DNA from: an uncultured Tenacibaculum sp.
GTDB taxonomy: Bacteria; Bacteroidota; Bacteroidia; Flavobacteriales; Flavobacteriaceae
DNA: 64,000 bases
Reading direction: 5' to 3'
NCBI RefSeq assembly: GCF_947502995.1
Contig: NZ_CANNBW010000009.1
Span: 62,001-126,000, forward strand
Shown: one piece after another, positions 25,742 through 34,788 of the stretch
Position numbering within the stretch: the stretch's first letter is position 1
Layout: every line of letters begins with the position of its first letter
The notes under the pieces: model-generated
The model's database searches: none
The model's input: only the letters and a program-made list of their open reading frames with translations
Told to the model about the DNA's origin: nothing
Translations under genes and position numbers: made by a program

Positions 25742-26785
25742 ATGAAAAATTGTATGAAACAAGTTTTATCAAAAATAGCCGAAGTACGAAAATCAAAAAG
25801 TAGTTTATTAAGTTTAAATGCTGAAGGTTTGACTTCTATTCCAAATGAAATTTTCGAATTAGAACATCTTACCAATCTTAATCTTAGAAATAACAAAATT
25901 GAAGAAATTCCTGAAGAAATTAATAAACTAAAGAATTTAAAAGTCTTGTATTTAGATAACAACTTGATACAGAACTTAGATGCTAGCTTTTTTAATTTTA
26001 CCAATCTTGTAGTATTAGATTTAAGTACTAATAAGCTTAAAGATCTACCAGATGATATAAAAGCATTTAAAAACTTAAAAAGACTTTATCTTTCGGATAA
26101 TAGATTAGAAAAAATACCAAAAAGTATTGGTAAACTTAAGCAACTAGAACATTTATATGGTTACAAGAATTTAATTTCGGAATTACCAGATGAAATAGGA
26201 GAATTAGAGAATTTGAAACACCTAAATTTTTTTAACAATAAACTTTCACATTTAGATATTGATTTAAGTAAACTTTCGAAATTATCATATGTTGAATTAG
26301 GATTCAATAACATATCAAAACTATCGAGATCAATAGGAGAATTACAAAGTTTAGAAACCTTATCATTATTTGATAACCAGATAAAAGAACTTCCTAAAGA
26401 AATTTCGAAACTAGCTAATTTAGAGGGGCTAAATATTTCGTTTAATCAATTGGAGGAGATTTATTTAGACTTAAATTCTATGAAAAGCTTAAATAATTTA
26501 CATCTGTTTAAGAATAATCTAAAATCTCTGACAGGAATAAACTTATTAGAAATTTGTTCTAGAAATCAACATTTCAATTCTAATTTGTTGATCGATGAAA
26601 CGCAAGAAGAATTACTAAAACAAACAATTAATTACAGTAAATATCCTAAAATTGGTGTTGTAAACTTAAAGAATAAAGAATTACCTAAAGATCATTACAA
26701 ACAGGTTCCTTATGAATTATCTAGAAGATATGGATTAGTGGATCCCAGATGGGAAGAAATGCGAAAAAGGTTTAATAAAAACTAA
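25742..26785 (+). CDS. Cytoplasmic leucine-rich-repeat protein
   Basis: 347 residues, no signal peptide. About ten LRR units of the 23-residue 'LxxLxxLxLxxNxIxxIPxxI' type run from about residue 20 to 270. A C-terminal cap of about 80 residues contains 'YKQVPYELSRRYGLVDPRWEEMRKRF', which is not repeat-like. LRR proteins bind other proteins; the partner is unknown. It diverges from bioF (65-base gap) and overlaps the end of umuD by 4 bases on the opposite strand. Confidence 0.85.
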   Translation: MKNCMKQVLSKIAEVRKSKSSLLSLNAEGLTSIPNEIFELEHLTNLNLRNNKIEEIPEEINKLKNLKVLYLDNNLIQNLDASFFNFTNLVVLDLSTNKLKDLPDDIKAFKNLKRLYLSDNRLEKIPKSIGKLKQLEHLYGYKNLISELPDEIGELENLKHLNFFNNKLSHLDIDLSKLSKLSYVELGFNNISKLSRSIGELQSLETLSLFDNQIKELPKEISKLANLEGLNISFNQLEEIYLDLNSMKSLNNLHLFKNNLKSLTGINLLEICSRNQHFNSNLLIDETQEELLKQTINYSKYPKIGVVNLKNKELPKDHYKQVPYELSRRYGLVDPRWEEMRKRFNKN

Positions 26786-27210
26786 ACACGCTTAATCACA
26801 TTCGTTACAATACCCCAAATCACAAAATTATTTTCTTCGGTAATTTTAATAATTGGATAATCTGGATTTTCTGGTTGTAACCAAACTTCATTTCCGTCTA
26901 CACGTAGTCTTTTTACAGTAAACTCTCCGTCTAAAAAACAAACCGCAATTTTATTATTTGTTGGAGGTATACTTCGATCGATAACTAATAAATCGTTATC
27001 ATCTAAACCAGCACCAATCATCGATTGTCCACTAACACGAGCAAAAAAAGTAGCTTCTTTATTGCGTATTAATTCTTCATCTAAAGAAATTCGTGATTCC
27101 TTAAAGTCATCAGCAGGTGATGGAAAACCAGCAGAAATTCCAGTATCAAAGAAAATAGCACCTTTACTTTCTGTGCTTTTCGGACTAAAGAATGTTAATG
27201 TTACACTCAT
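26782..27210 (-). CDS. umuD: UmuD-like S24 autoprotease
   Basis: 142 residues. The self-cleavage site is Ala27-Gly28 ('GISAGFPSPADD') instead of the Cys-Gly of E. coli UmuD; the Ser-Lys dyad is Ser63 ('SGQSMIGAG') and Lys100 ('GEFTVKRL'). It should be cleaved to UmuD' and join UmuC in translesion polymerase V. It follows umuC with a 4-base overlap (ATGA), the reverse of the E. coli gene order. Confidence 0.92.
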   Translation of the reverse strand: MSVTLTFFSPKSTESKGAIFFDTGISAGFPSPADDFKESRISLDEELIRNKEATFFARVSGQSMIGAGLDDNDLLVIDRSIPPTNNKIAVCFLDGEFTVKRLRVDGNEVWLQPENPDYPIIKITEENNFVIWGIVTNVIKRV

Positions 27211-28463
27211 TTTACAACTATTATATCGTTAATGTTTGTTGTGTATTTAGGAGTTAATCTTTCTTGACGCATTTTCCAAGTTCTTTGCAGATCTTGGTTG
27301 GCTAATTTAACACTATTTGACTTATATTTTTGATTTATAAGATCAATAGCATTCATAAGAGGTTTTTGTTTAGGATCTTCTTTGGTGAATAAATCGAGCT
27401 GAAAGTTATCTTCAGGAACCAAACCTGTAACAATTACACCAGCTCTTTTATATTTTATACCTGGTTTAAATATGGTTTTAACAGCCTCAACAGCACATTT
27501 ACTAATAATTAGTGATGAATTGGTTGGATTTGGAAGAATTACTGTTTTACTTACTCGATGTTGTTCTAAATGTTCTTTATGACGATCACTACGAAGTAAA
27601 ACAACAATCATATGACAACTGTGTTTTTGCTTTCTTAATTTTTCTGCACAATTAGTCGCAAATGTAGAAACACGTTCTTTGATGTTTTCAATGTCAGAAT
27701 AGGTATATTCGAAACTACGTGTTGTAGCAATTGCTTTTTTATCCTTTTCTTCGTCTAATTGCATTGTTGGTTTACCCAGTAAATCTTGTTGTAATCTCCA
27801 AACGACAATAGAATATTTTTTGCGAACTGTTTCACTATCCAATTGTGTAAAATCGTAAGCTTTTACACAACCAGCGGCTTTTAATTTTTTCTGAAGTCCA
27901 CGACCAATTCCCCAAACTTTTTCAATGGGCATCCATTTTAAAGCCTTAATTCTTTTTTCTTCAGAATCAATAACATAAACGCCTCCGGTTTCTTTAAGGA
28001 ATTTTCGAGCAATTTTATTAGCTACTTTACTTAAGGCTTTCGTTGGAGCTATACCAACACAAGTTGGAATTCCAGTCCACTGCAAAATGCGATTTCGAAT
28101 TTGATTTCCGTAGTCATCTAAATCATAATTTTCGAAACCTTTAAATTGAAGAAAAGCCTCATCAATAGAATAAATTTCAACATCGGGAGTAAATTGAGCT
28201 AGAATTTTCATCACTCGATCACTCATATCTCCGTACAACGGATAATTAGAAGAAATTACTTTAATGTTGTGTTGTTTACAATAGTTTTCCCATTTAAAAA
28301 TAGGAGCTCCCATTGGTAAACCGATTGTTTTGGCTTCATCACTTCTAGAAATTACACACCCATCGTTATTACTTAAAATAGCTACAGGTTTGTTTTGCAA
28401 GTTCGGATTAAAAACTCGCTCGCAAGAAGCATAAAAATTATTACAATCAACTAAAGCAAACAT
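27207..28463 (-). CDS. umuC: Y-family DNA polymerase, UmuC type
   Basis: 418 residues when started at ATG 28463, which gives the standard N-terminus 'MFALVDCNNFYASCERVF'; an in-frame start 18 bases upstream exists. Catalytic acids are Asp6, Asp101 and Glu102 ('YSIDEAFLQ'). It copies damaged DNA with UmuD' as partner. It is the first gene of a umuC-umuD pair and diverges from an Lrp regulator across an 85-base region. Confidence 0.93.
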   Translation of the reverse strand: MFALVDCNNFYASCERVFNPNLQNKPVAILSNNDGCVISRSDEAKTIGLPMGAPIFKWENYCKQHNIKVISSNYPLYGDMSDRVMKILAQFTPDVEIYSIDEAFLQFKGFENYDLDDYGNQIRNRILQWTGIPTCVGIAPTKALSKVANKIARKFLKETGGVYVIDSEEKRIKALKWMPIEKVWGIGRGLQKKLKAAGCVKAYDFTQLDSETVRKKYSIVVWRLQQDLLGKPTMQLDEEKDKKAIATTRSFEYTYSDIENIKERVSTFATNCAEKLRKQKHSCHMIVVLLRSDRHKEHLEQHRVSKTVILPNPTNSSLIISKCAVEAVKTIFKPGIKYKRAGVIVTGLVPEDNFQLDLFTKEDPKQKPLMNAIDLINQKYKSNSVKLANQDLQRTWKMRQERLTPKYTTNINDIIVVK

Positions 28464-28487
28464 TATTGCAAATTTAATCATTATATA

Positions 28488-28508
28488 ATAGTTTTTAAAT
28501 TATACTAT
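28488..28508. promoter_or_regulatory. Candidate operator between umuC and the Lrp gene
   Basis: The inverted halves atagt (28488-28492) and actat (28504-28508), separated by 11 bases, lie in the middle of the 85-base divergent region. The layout would suit a regulator acting on both promoters, such as an SOS-like repressor or the adjacent Lrp protein. The arms are short and the region is AT-rich, so it may be chance. Confidence 0.25.
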
Positions 28509-28548
28509 GATATTCATATGCTTTAAACTTTTCCTTATTTTTGTTTTT

Positions 28549-29010
28549 ATGTCGAAAAAATTAAAAATTGATGGTATTGATAAAATTATCATCAAAAGGT
28601 TAGTAAAAGACGCAAGAACTCCTATTTTAAGTATAGCAAGAGAAGTTGGAATTTCCGGAGCTGCTATCCATCAAAGATTACGCAAATTAGATGAATCTAA
28701 TCTAATAGATGGATACAAAATGGTTTTAAACCCCGAAGCTTTAGGATATACAACAACAGCCTTTGTTGGAATTTTTTTGGAGTCTGCGAGTTTGTATTCC
28801 TCAGCAATTAAACGATTGAAAGATATTCCTGAAGTTGTTGAGAGTCATTATACAACAGGGAATTATGCAGTATTTATTAAGATTATGTGTAAAAACAATC
28901 AAGATTTAATGCATCTGTTAAATAAAGATATCCAGTCCATAAAAGGAGTCTCAAGAACAGAAACATTCATATCTTTGGATCAACAAATAGATCGACAAAT
29001 AAAAATTTAA
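28549..29010 (+). CDS. Lrp/AsnC-family transcriptional regulator
   Basis: 153 residues when started at ATG 28549 ('MSKKLKIDGIDK'); the upstream frame encodes a hydrophobic run unlikely to be protein. The N-terminal helix-turn-helix is 'ISGAAIHQRLRKLDESNLI' and the C-terminal RAM ligand domain spans about 70-150 ('TTAFVGIFLE', 'GNYAVFIKIMCKN'). Such proteins sense amino acids and form octamers on DNA. It precedes the HupE/UreJ gene by 9 bases and may control it. Confidence 0.9.
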   Translation: MSKKLKIDGIDKIIIKRLVKDARTPILSIAREVGISGAAIHQRLRKLDESNLIDGYKMVLNPEALGYTTTAFVGIFLESASLYSSAIKRLKDIPEVVESHYTTGNYAVFIKIMCKNNQDLMHLLNKDIQSIKGVSRTETFISLDQQIDRQIKI

Positions 29011-29019
29011 ATCCCTATA

Positions 29020-29601
29020 ATGAACGAATTTATCGAATACTTTAAACTAGGATTATTTCATGTTTTAGATATCAAAGCATACGACCATATTCTTTTTTTA
29101 ATTGTTCTAGCAGTTGTTTATCAGTTTAAACAATGGAAAAAAGTATTATGGTTAATCACTTTATTTACCATTGGTCATTCTATAACATTGGCTTTATCTG
29201 CTTTTGGGAAAATTAATGTAAGAGCAGATTTAGTTGAGTTTTTAATTCCGTTAACAATTTTCATTACAGGATTAATGAATGTCTTAACAGCCAGAAAAGC
29301 TTCAGTAGGAAAAGAAAATCAAAATTTATTTTTCGCATTATTCTTCGGTTTAATTCACGGTTTAGGTTTTTCTAATTACTTTAAAATGATGGTGAGTAGA
29401 GGTGAGGATAAATTGGTTCCATTATTAGAATTTGCATTAGGAGTGGAAGCTGCTCAAGTAATTATTGTGGCTTTAATTTTATTGTTTGGATCACTTGTGC
29501 AATCTATTTTTGGAGTAAACAGAAGAGACTGGATTTTAGTTGCATCATCAATAGTAATTGGTTTTGCTTTACAAATGATGGTAGATCGTGCTTTTTGGTA
29601 A
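29020..29601 (+). CDS. HupE/UreJ-like membrane protein
   Basis: 193 residues, about six helices. Family features are the His/Asp-containing first helices ('GLFHVLDIKAYDHILFL', 'LFTIGHSITLALSAFG') and 'LFFGLIHGLGFSNYF'. HupE/UreJ proteins move nickel or cobalt, but the Bacteroidota members next to no urease or hydrogenase gene could carry another metal. It is probably in an operon with the upstream Lrp gene. Confidence 0.82.
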   Translation: MNEFIEYFKLGLFHVLDIKAYDHILFLIVLAVVYQFKQWKKVLWLITLFTIGHSITLALSAFGKINVRADLVEFLIPLTIFITGLMNVLTARKASVGKENQNLFFALFFGLIHGLGFSNYFKMMVSRGEDKLVPLLEFALGVEAAQVIIVALILLFGSLVQSIFGVNRRDWILVASSIVIGFALQMMVDRAFW

Positions 29602-29646
29602 AAATTAACGTGAAAAACTTAATTTTCTCCGTATTTTAGCTCTCCT

Positions 29647-30075
29647 ATGACTTTAACAAAAAAAGAATTAAAGTATGCTAAAGCCTATTTGAAAATAGCT
29701 GAAGAATGGGCGCAGCTTTCTTATTGTCAACGTAAAAAAGTAGGTGCAATTATCGTGAAAGATCGTATGATTATTTCAGATGGTTATAATGGTACTCCTA
29801 CAGGTTTTGAAAATGTATGTGAAGATGAAGATGGAAAAACCAAATGGTCGGTTTTACATGCAGAAGCAAATGCAATTTTAAAAGTAGCTGGCTCTACACA
29901 AACTTGTAAAGGAGCCACGTTATATGTTACCTTATCTCCTTGTCGAGAGTGTAGTAAATTAATCCATCAATCAGGAATTACAAGAGTTGTGTTTTCTAAT
30001 AAATATAAAGATATTTCTGGATTAAAATTTTTAGAAAAAGCCGGAGTAGAATTGATTTATTTACCGAATGAATAA
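29647..30075 (+). CDS. dCMP/cytidine deaminase-like zinc enzyme
   Basis: 142 residues of the ComEB/dCMP deaminase type. Zinc ligands and acid are His71-x-Glu73 ('HAEANAIL') and Cys99-x2-Cys102 ('SPCRECSKLI'). It deaminates dCMP to dUMP for thymidylate supply. It overlaps the start of the S41 peptidase by 8 bases. Confidence 0.92.
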   Translation: MTLTKKELKYAKAYLKIAEEWAQLSYCQRKKVGAIIVKDRMIISDGYNGTPTGFENVCEDEDGKTKWSVLHAEANAILKVAGSTQTCKGATLYVTLSPCRECSKLIHQSGITRVVFSNKYKDISGLKFLEKAGVELIYLPNE

Positions 30076-31654
30076 AAATTACTTACCAATATATTTTGCT
30101 ATAGCAGTAACCTTTGGAATTTTAATTGGTTACTTTTTTAATGGTAATTCTTCACGTTTCAGAAAAACATCCGCAAACGAACAAAAAGTAAAACGACTAA
30201 TCAACTTTATTCAACAAGATTATGTTGATGATGTTGATACAGATCAGTTATTAGATGGAGCGATAGCAGAAATGCTAACAAAGTTAGATCCACATTCAGT
30301 TTATATTCCTAAAGAAAACTTACAAGCAGTTACGGAAAGTATGCAAGGTAATTTTGTAGGTATAGGAGTTCAATTTCGATTAATTAATGATTCGATTACT
30401 GTGATTCACCCTATGGAAGGTGGACCAAGTATTAAAAAAGGAATTTTAGCAGGAGATAGAATCTTAATGGCAGACAAAGATACTTTGTATGGAAAACGAT
30501 TAAGAAATAGGGAAATTTTAAAAAGATTAAAAGGAGCTCCAAACTCAGAAGTAAATTTACAGGTATATCGAAAATCAAACGATAGTTTATTTAATATTAC
30601 TATTGGAAGAAGTAAAATAAATATTAAAAGTGTAGATGTAGCTTATATGCTAAATGATAGTATCGGTTATATTAAATTAGATCGTTTTGCACAAAATACT
30701 TATCGAGAATTTAAAACTTCATTAGATGATTTATTAGCAAAAGGAATGACCGATTTGGTTTTAGATTTACGAGGAAATGGTGGAGGATTTATTCATATAG
30801 CAAATAAAATAGTGGATGAATTTTTAGAAGACGATAAACTAATTGTTTTTACTAAAAATAATGGAGGAGAAGTTGTAGAGTCTTTTGCCACTGAAAGAGG
30901 AGATTTCGAAGAAGGTGGATTATATGTCTTAATTGATGAAAACTCAGCTTCAGCATCTGAAATTGTAGCCGGAGCATTACAAGATAATGACAAAGGAACC
31001 ATTATTGGAAGAAGATCTTTTGGAAAAGGATTAGTACAAGAAGAAATGGATTTAGGTGATGGTTCTGCGGTACGATTAACTACAGCACGTTATTATACAC
31101 CTACAGGAAGATCGATACAAAAACCATATAATAAGAATGGGTTAGAGTTAAAAGATCCGAATGCTTTACAGAACAGCATCAATTATGGAGATGAAGTAGA
31201 AAGTCGTTATAGAAACGGAGAATTATTTAGTAAAGATAGTATCAAATTAATAGATAGTTTACAATACAAAACTCCTAAAGGAAAAATTGTTTACGGAGGT
31301 GGAGGTATTGTTCCAGATGTTTTTGTAGCAATCGATACTACAGCATACTTACCAGCAATTTTCTTTACACCAATGAATGATTTCGCGTTTAATTATGTAG
31401 ACAATCATAGAGATGAACTTAATAAATTATCTTTTGATGAGTTTGTCAATGAATTTGATAAAGACAGAAAAATATCAGATCGCTTTTTCGATGAAGTAAA
31501 AGATATTAGAACATCTATGCAAACGAAAGAGAAATTAAGAAAACTATTAAAAATTAATATCGCCAGAGAATTATTTAATGATGAAGGTTGGTATCGACTC
31601 AATCATTTAGATGATAAAATGATAAAACAAGTTTTCGAACTTGAGAAAAAATAA
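30068..31654 (+). CDS. S41 family C-terminal processing peptidase (CtpA type)
   Basis: 528 residues. An N-terminal membrane anchor ('YLPIYFAIAVTFGILIGYFF', about 5-24) is followed by a PDZ domain (about 90-170) and the S41 catalytic domain with the dyad Ser295 ('SASASEIVAGALQD') and Lys320 ('RRSFGKGLVQ'). It degrades or trims periplasmic proteins at their C-termini. It is the last gene of the run starting at the deaminase and ends at a clear terminator. Confidence 0.93.
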   Translation: MNKNYLPIYFAIAVTFGILIGYFFNGNSSRFRKTSANEQKVKRLINFIQQDYVDDVDTDQLLDGAIAEMLTKLDPHSVYIPKENLQAVTESMQGNFVGIGVQFRLINDSITVIHPMEGGPSIKKGILAGDRILMADKDTLYGKRLRNREILKRLKGAPNSEVNLQVYRKSNDSLFNITIGRSKINIKSVDVAYMLNDSIGYIKLDRFAQNTYREFKTSLDDLLAKGMTDLVLDLRGNGGGFIHIANKIVDEFLEDDKLIVFTKNNGGEVVESFATERGDFEEGGLYVLIDENSASASEIVAGALQDNDKGTIIGRRSFGKGLVQEEMDLGDGSAVRLTTARYYTPTGRSIQKPYNKNGLELKDPNALQNSINYGDEVESRYRNGELFSKDSIKLIDSLQYKTPKGKIVYGGGGIVPDVFVAIDTTAYLPAIFFTPMNDFAFNYVDNHRDELNKLSFDEFVNEFDKDRKISDRFFDEVKDIRTSMQTKEKLRKLLKINIARELFNDEGWYRLNHLDDKMIKQVFELEKK

Positions 31655-31657
31655 CAG

Positions 31658-31682
31658 AACTCGCCTTAGGGCGAGTTTTTTT
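31658..31682 (+). terminator. Rho-independent terminator after the S41 peptidase
   Basis: Stem aactcgcc (31658-31665), loop ttag, stem ggcgagtt (31670-31677), then a T-run. It starts 4 bases after the stop. Confidence 0.92.
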
Positions 31683-31763
31683 ATGAAAAAAATGAAACTA
31701 AAATGTAACCTTTAAAAAAAGTATAGGTATTAATAATAGAAACTAATCAAAACTACCACAAAG

Positions 31764-32318
31764 TTGAAACATTTAACTGATGAGAAAATAATGATGGCTG
31801 TAGCCAATGGAGAGCTAAATAAGCTGTCTATATTATTCGACAGATACCATGTTCGAATTTATAATTTCTTTCAGAAAATGACACACAATAAAATGGTAAG
31901 TGAAGATTTAACTCAAGAAGTTTTTATTAAAATTTTAAAATATAGAACATCGTATAATAATGGAAACTTTGCGTCTTGGTTATATACAGTAGCAAGAAAT
32001 ATATTTTCGAGTTATTATCAAAAGCAAAAAAAAGAGCGAAGTAATATTATAGAAGATGATTTTTTAAACACAAAAGAAAAACTTTTTACAGACTCAAATA
32101 AAGAAGATTTAGAACATTTACAACGTTCGTTATTAAAGTTAAATGAAAAAGACAGAGAGTTAATAGTAATGCATAAACTTCAAGAAATACAATATGAACA
32201 AATTGCACAAATTGTAGGAAGTTCAGAAAATGCAGTCAAAGTGAAAACGCATAGAGCGTTAAAAAAATTAAAGGAAATTTATTTTCAATCAATAAATACA
32301 GTAAGTAACAAAAACTAA
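31764..32318 (+). CDS. ECF-type RNA polymerase sigma factor
   Basis: 184 residues with a TTG start. Region 2 is visible as 'YHVRIYNFFQKMTHNKMVSEDLTQEVFIKIL' and region 4 as 'LQEIQYEQIAQIVGSSENAVKVKTHRALKKLK'. It should direct polymerase to a small regulon including its own operon. The next gene, an anti-sigma factor, starts 3 bases after its stop, and two DUF4097 genes follow. Confidence 0.93.
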   Translation: MKHLTDEKIMMAVANGELNKLSILFDRYHVRIYNFFQKMTHNKMVSEDLTQEVFIKILKYRTSYNNGNFASWLYTVARNIFSSYYQKQKKERSNIIEDDFLNTKEKLFTDSNKEDLEHLQRSLLKLNEKDRELIVMHKLQEIQYEQIAQIVGSSENAVKVKTHRALKKLKEIYFQSINTVSNKN

Positions 32319-32321
32319 AGT

Positions 32322-33080
32322 ATGATGGAGTGCAAAGATGTACAAGAACAATTAATGGCGTATGTAATGAATGAAGTTGCTGAATCGGAAAGAATAGCGA
32401 TTGAAAATCATATTCAAACTTGTGATGCTTGTAAAACAGAGTTAGCAAATGTTCAATCTTTTTTAGATGTTATGAATGCTGTTGAAGAAGAACAACCAAG
32501 TAATAATTTGAAGCAACGCTTTGAAACTGCTTTACAAGAAGAAATAAATAAAGAAGAAACAAAAGTTGTTGCATTAACACCTCAAAAAGAATGGAAAAGT
32601 TATTTGCGAGTAGCAGCAAGTGTAGTAATATTAATTAGTGGCTATTTCTTAGGGAAATTATCTAATAATGAATCTACGATACAACCAAACAAAGAACAAC
32701 AAGCTATATTTTTATTATTAGAAAATCAATCGGCAAGCAAACGAATTTTAGCGATCTCAAAAACGACAACGTATTCAGTAGAAGATACACGTATTATAGA
32801 TGCTTTAATTAATAAAATGTTTGTAGATAAAAATACGAATGTACGTTTAGCAGCTATAGAAGCTTTAGCCAAGTTTTCAAGTTTAGAGAAAGTTCGAAAT
32901 GCTTTATTAAAAGCGTTAGAAACAGATAAAGAACCTTCGGTTCAAATAGAGTTAATACAAGTTTTAGCAGAAATTCAGGAAAAAAGAGCGCTCGTTCCTA
33001 TGAAAAAACTGTTAGATCTTGAAGAAACTCCAGATTATGTCAAACAAGAGTTAGCGTATAATATGCCAACTTTAATTTAA
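32322..33080 (+). CDS. Anti-sigma factor with zinc finger, membrane helix and HEAT repeats
   Basis: 252 residues. The N-terminal zinc anti-sigma domain has His-x3-Cys-x2-Cys ('ENHIQTCDACKTEL'), one helix ('VAASVVILISGYFLGKL', about 92-110) crosses the membrane, and the outer part holds HEAT-like repeats ('NVRLAAIEALAKFSSLEKVRNALLKAL', 'EPSVQIELIQVLAEI'). It probably holds the sigma factor encoded upstream and senses an envelope signal through the HEAT part. It might be cut by RseP-type proteolysis; this is inference. Confidence 0.9.
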   Translation: MMECKDVQEQLMAYVMNEVAESERIAIENHIQTCDACKTELANVQSFLDVMNAVEEEQPSNNLKQRFETALQEEINKEETKVVALTPQKEWKSYLRVAASVVILISGYFLGKLSNNESTIQPNKEQQAIFLLLENQSASKRILAISKTTTYSVEDTRIIDALINKMFVDKNTNVRLAAIEALAKFSSLEKVRNALLKALETDKEPSVQIELIQVLAEIQEKRALVPMKKLLDLEETPDYVKQELAYNMPTLI

Positions 33081-33087
33081 TAAAATT

Positions 33088-33894
33088 ATGAGAAAATTAA
33101 TAACAATAGCAACATTGCTTTTAATGTCTGTAGCATACGGGCAAAAGAAAAGTTTTACTTACAAATTACAGGGAATTAAAACAGTAAAAATAGATACTGA
33201 TACAAAAGTTAAAATTACAGCATCAGGAACTAATGAATTAATTATAAAAGAAAAAGGATACGATAATCACTGTGGTGATTGTGAACACGATCAAGATAAA
33301 CATCATAAATCTTTAAAAGAAAAAACGAAAGGTTTAAAAGCGATTTATCCTGGAGGTGAAGATAGTACAGATGGTATGGGATTCTCTATTGAAAAGTCAG
33401 GAAATGTATTGAATATAGTAGATTTATTATCTCATGTAAAACGTAATAATTTATTCATAACATTACCTAAAAACATAAATATCATTTTTGATACGCCAAA
33501 CTTAGGAGCTGTAGAAGTAATAGGTTTTACATCTGAAGTTGAAGCAAAAACAAACGTAGGTGCTATTGTAATGAAAGATGTTACAGGACCAATTACAGTA
33601 AATGCTAATGCAGCAAATGTGAACATAGAATTTTCTAAGGTAAATCAGAGTTCTCCAATTACAATCTTTTCTAATGTAGGTGAGATAGATGTAACAATAC
33701 CAGAAAATACTAAAGCAAATTTAGACTTGAGAACTCGTGGAACTTTTTATACCAATTTTGATATTGAAATGCCAAAGAAAGACGGATTGAAAGCTGTTAG
33801 AGGAAGCCAGAAAATCTCAAGTGCTCTTAATAATGGAGGTGTTCAGATAAAATTGAAATCTACAATGGGGAATATTTATCTCCGTAAAAAATAA
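33088..33894 (+). CDS. DUF4097 putative adhesin, copy 1
   Basis: 268 residues with a signal peptide (about 1-18, ending AYG). After a Cys/His-rich insert ('HCGDCEHDQDKHHK', about 74-87) comes a right-handed beta-helix-like region of repeated short strands ('VGAIVMKDVTGPITVNANAANVNIEF') typical of DUF4097. It lies 7 bases after the anti-sigma gene and is likely a sigma target in the envelope. The function is unknown; the His/Cys cluster could bind metal. Confidence 0.8.
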   Translation: MRKLITIATLLLMSVAYGQKKSFTYKLQGIKTVKIDTDTKVKITASGTNELIIKEKGYDNHCGDCEHDQDKHHKSLKEKTKGLKAIYPGGEDSTDGMGFSIEKSGNVLNIVDLLSHVKRNNLFITLPKNINIIFDTPNLGAVEVIGFTSEVEAKTNVGAIVMKDVTGPITVNANAANVNIEFSKVNQSSPITIFSNVGEIDVTIPENTKANLDLRTRGTFYTNFDIEMPKKDGLKAVRGSQKISSALNNGGVQIKLKSTMGNIYLRKK

Positions 33895-33955
33895 TACTAC
33901 CTTATTTAGCTTAGAAAGTTAACCCAAAAAACAATTAATTTTTAAACTACTAAAA

Positions 33956-34684
33956 ATGAAAAGAATACTTTTTTTCATAGGAATACTATTGACTTTTAGT
34001 AACCTATCAGCTCAGAAAAAAACAGAAATTAAAAACGCAACTTCAGGAATAGAAACTGTAGAAGTTAATGTGAAATTTGCTCAGAATATTCAGATTAAAA
34101 ACTGGAATAAAAATGAAGTTTTAGTAACAGCTTCAGCAAACTTAAACGATAATAAAGACAATAAATATTTCTCACTAAAAGGTGAAAAATTAGGAGGCAT
34201 TTATTTAATAAAGTCAGATTATGGAAATTTCTTCAACAGAAATAGAACCGTGCTTTCAAAAAAGAAAAACAATGATTGTGAAAATTGTAATTACTGTGAT
34301 TCTCATAATGAAGTAATTGTAGATTACACGATTTATTTACCTAAACATGTAGATTTAAAAGTGAAAAGTATTTCTGGTAATGTAACAGAAGTTACTTATA
34401 AAGGTAAACTAATGTTGGATTTAATTAGTGGGGATATTACTGTGAAAGAACATTCGAAAAACATGAAATTAAAAACAATTAGTGGAGATATTGACGTTTA
34501 TGTTGCTGATGCTGAATTTAAGGCACAAACTTTAACAGGAACAGTGTATTCAGATTTAAAAATCGATTTTGATAATAAAAGAAGACGCGATGCACATCAA
34601 AAAATCTATGGTAAAGTGAAAAACGGAACAGCGTCTTTAGAGTTAAAAACTATTAGCGGAAATATTTTCTTAAGAAAAATCTAA
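33956..34684 (+). CDS. DUF4097 putative adhesin, copy 2
   Basis: 242 residues with a signal peptide (about 1-19, ending SAQ). A Cys cluster ('NDCENCNYCDSHNE', about 103-116) precedes repeated beta strands with the spaced motif 'KTISGDI' / 'KTISGNIFLRKI'. It is a diverged relative of the preceding gene, 61 bases away, and ends with the same 'NIFLRK' type tail. It is probably part of the same sigma-controlled operon. Confidence 0.8.
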   Translation: MKRILFFIGILLTFSNLSAQKKTEIKNATSGIETVEVNVKFAQNIQIKNWNKNEVLVTASANLNDNKDNKYFSLKGEKLGGIYLIKSDYGNFFNRNRTVLSKKKNNDCENCNYCDSHNEVIVDYTIYLPKHVDLKVKSISGNVTEVTYKGKLMLDLISGDITVKEHSKNMKLKTISGDIDVYVADAEFKAQTLTGTVYSDLKIDFDNKRRRDAHQKIYGKVKNGTASLELKTISGNIFLRKI

Positions 34685-34788
34685 AGGCTAAATAATTAAA
34701 GGTTTAACTCAGTTTTAAGAAATCAAACAATCATTAATCGAGAGTTTTTTTAAATTGCATAACTAAAACCAAACTAAAACAAATTTAT

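Noticed and set aside
25677-25796. Upstream hydrophobic extension of BioF
   Set aside because: It is a low-complexity hydrophobic run not seen in BioF; 'MNFPKKLEQ' gives a normal start and length.
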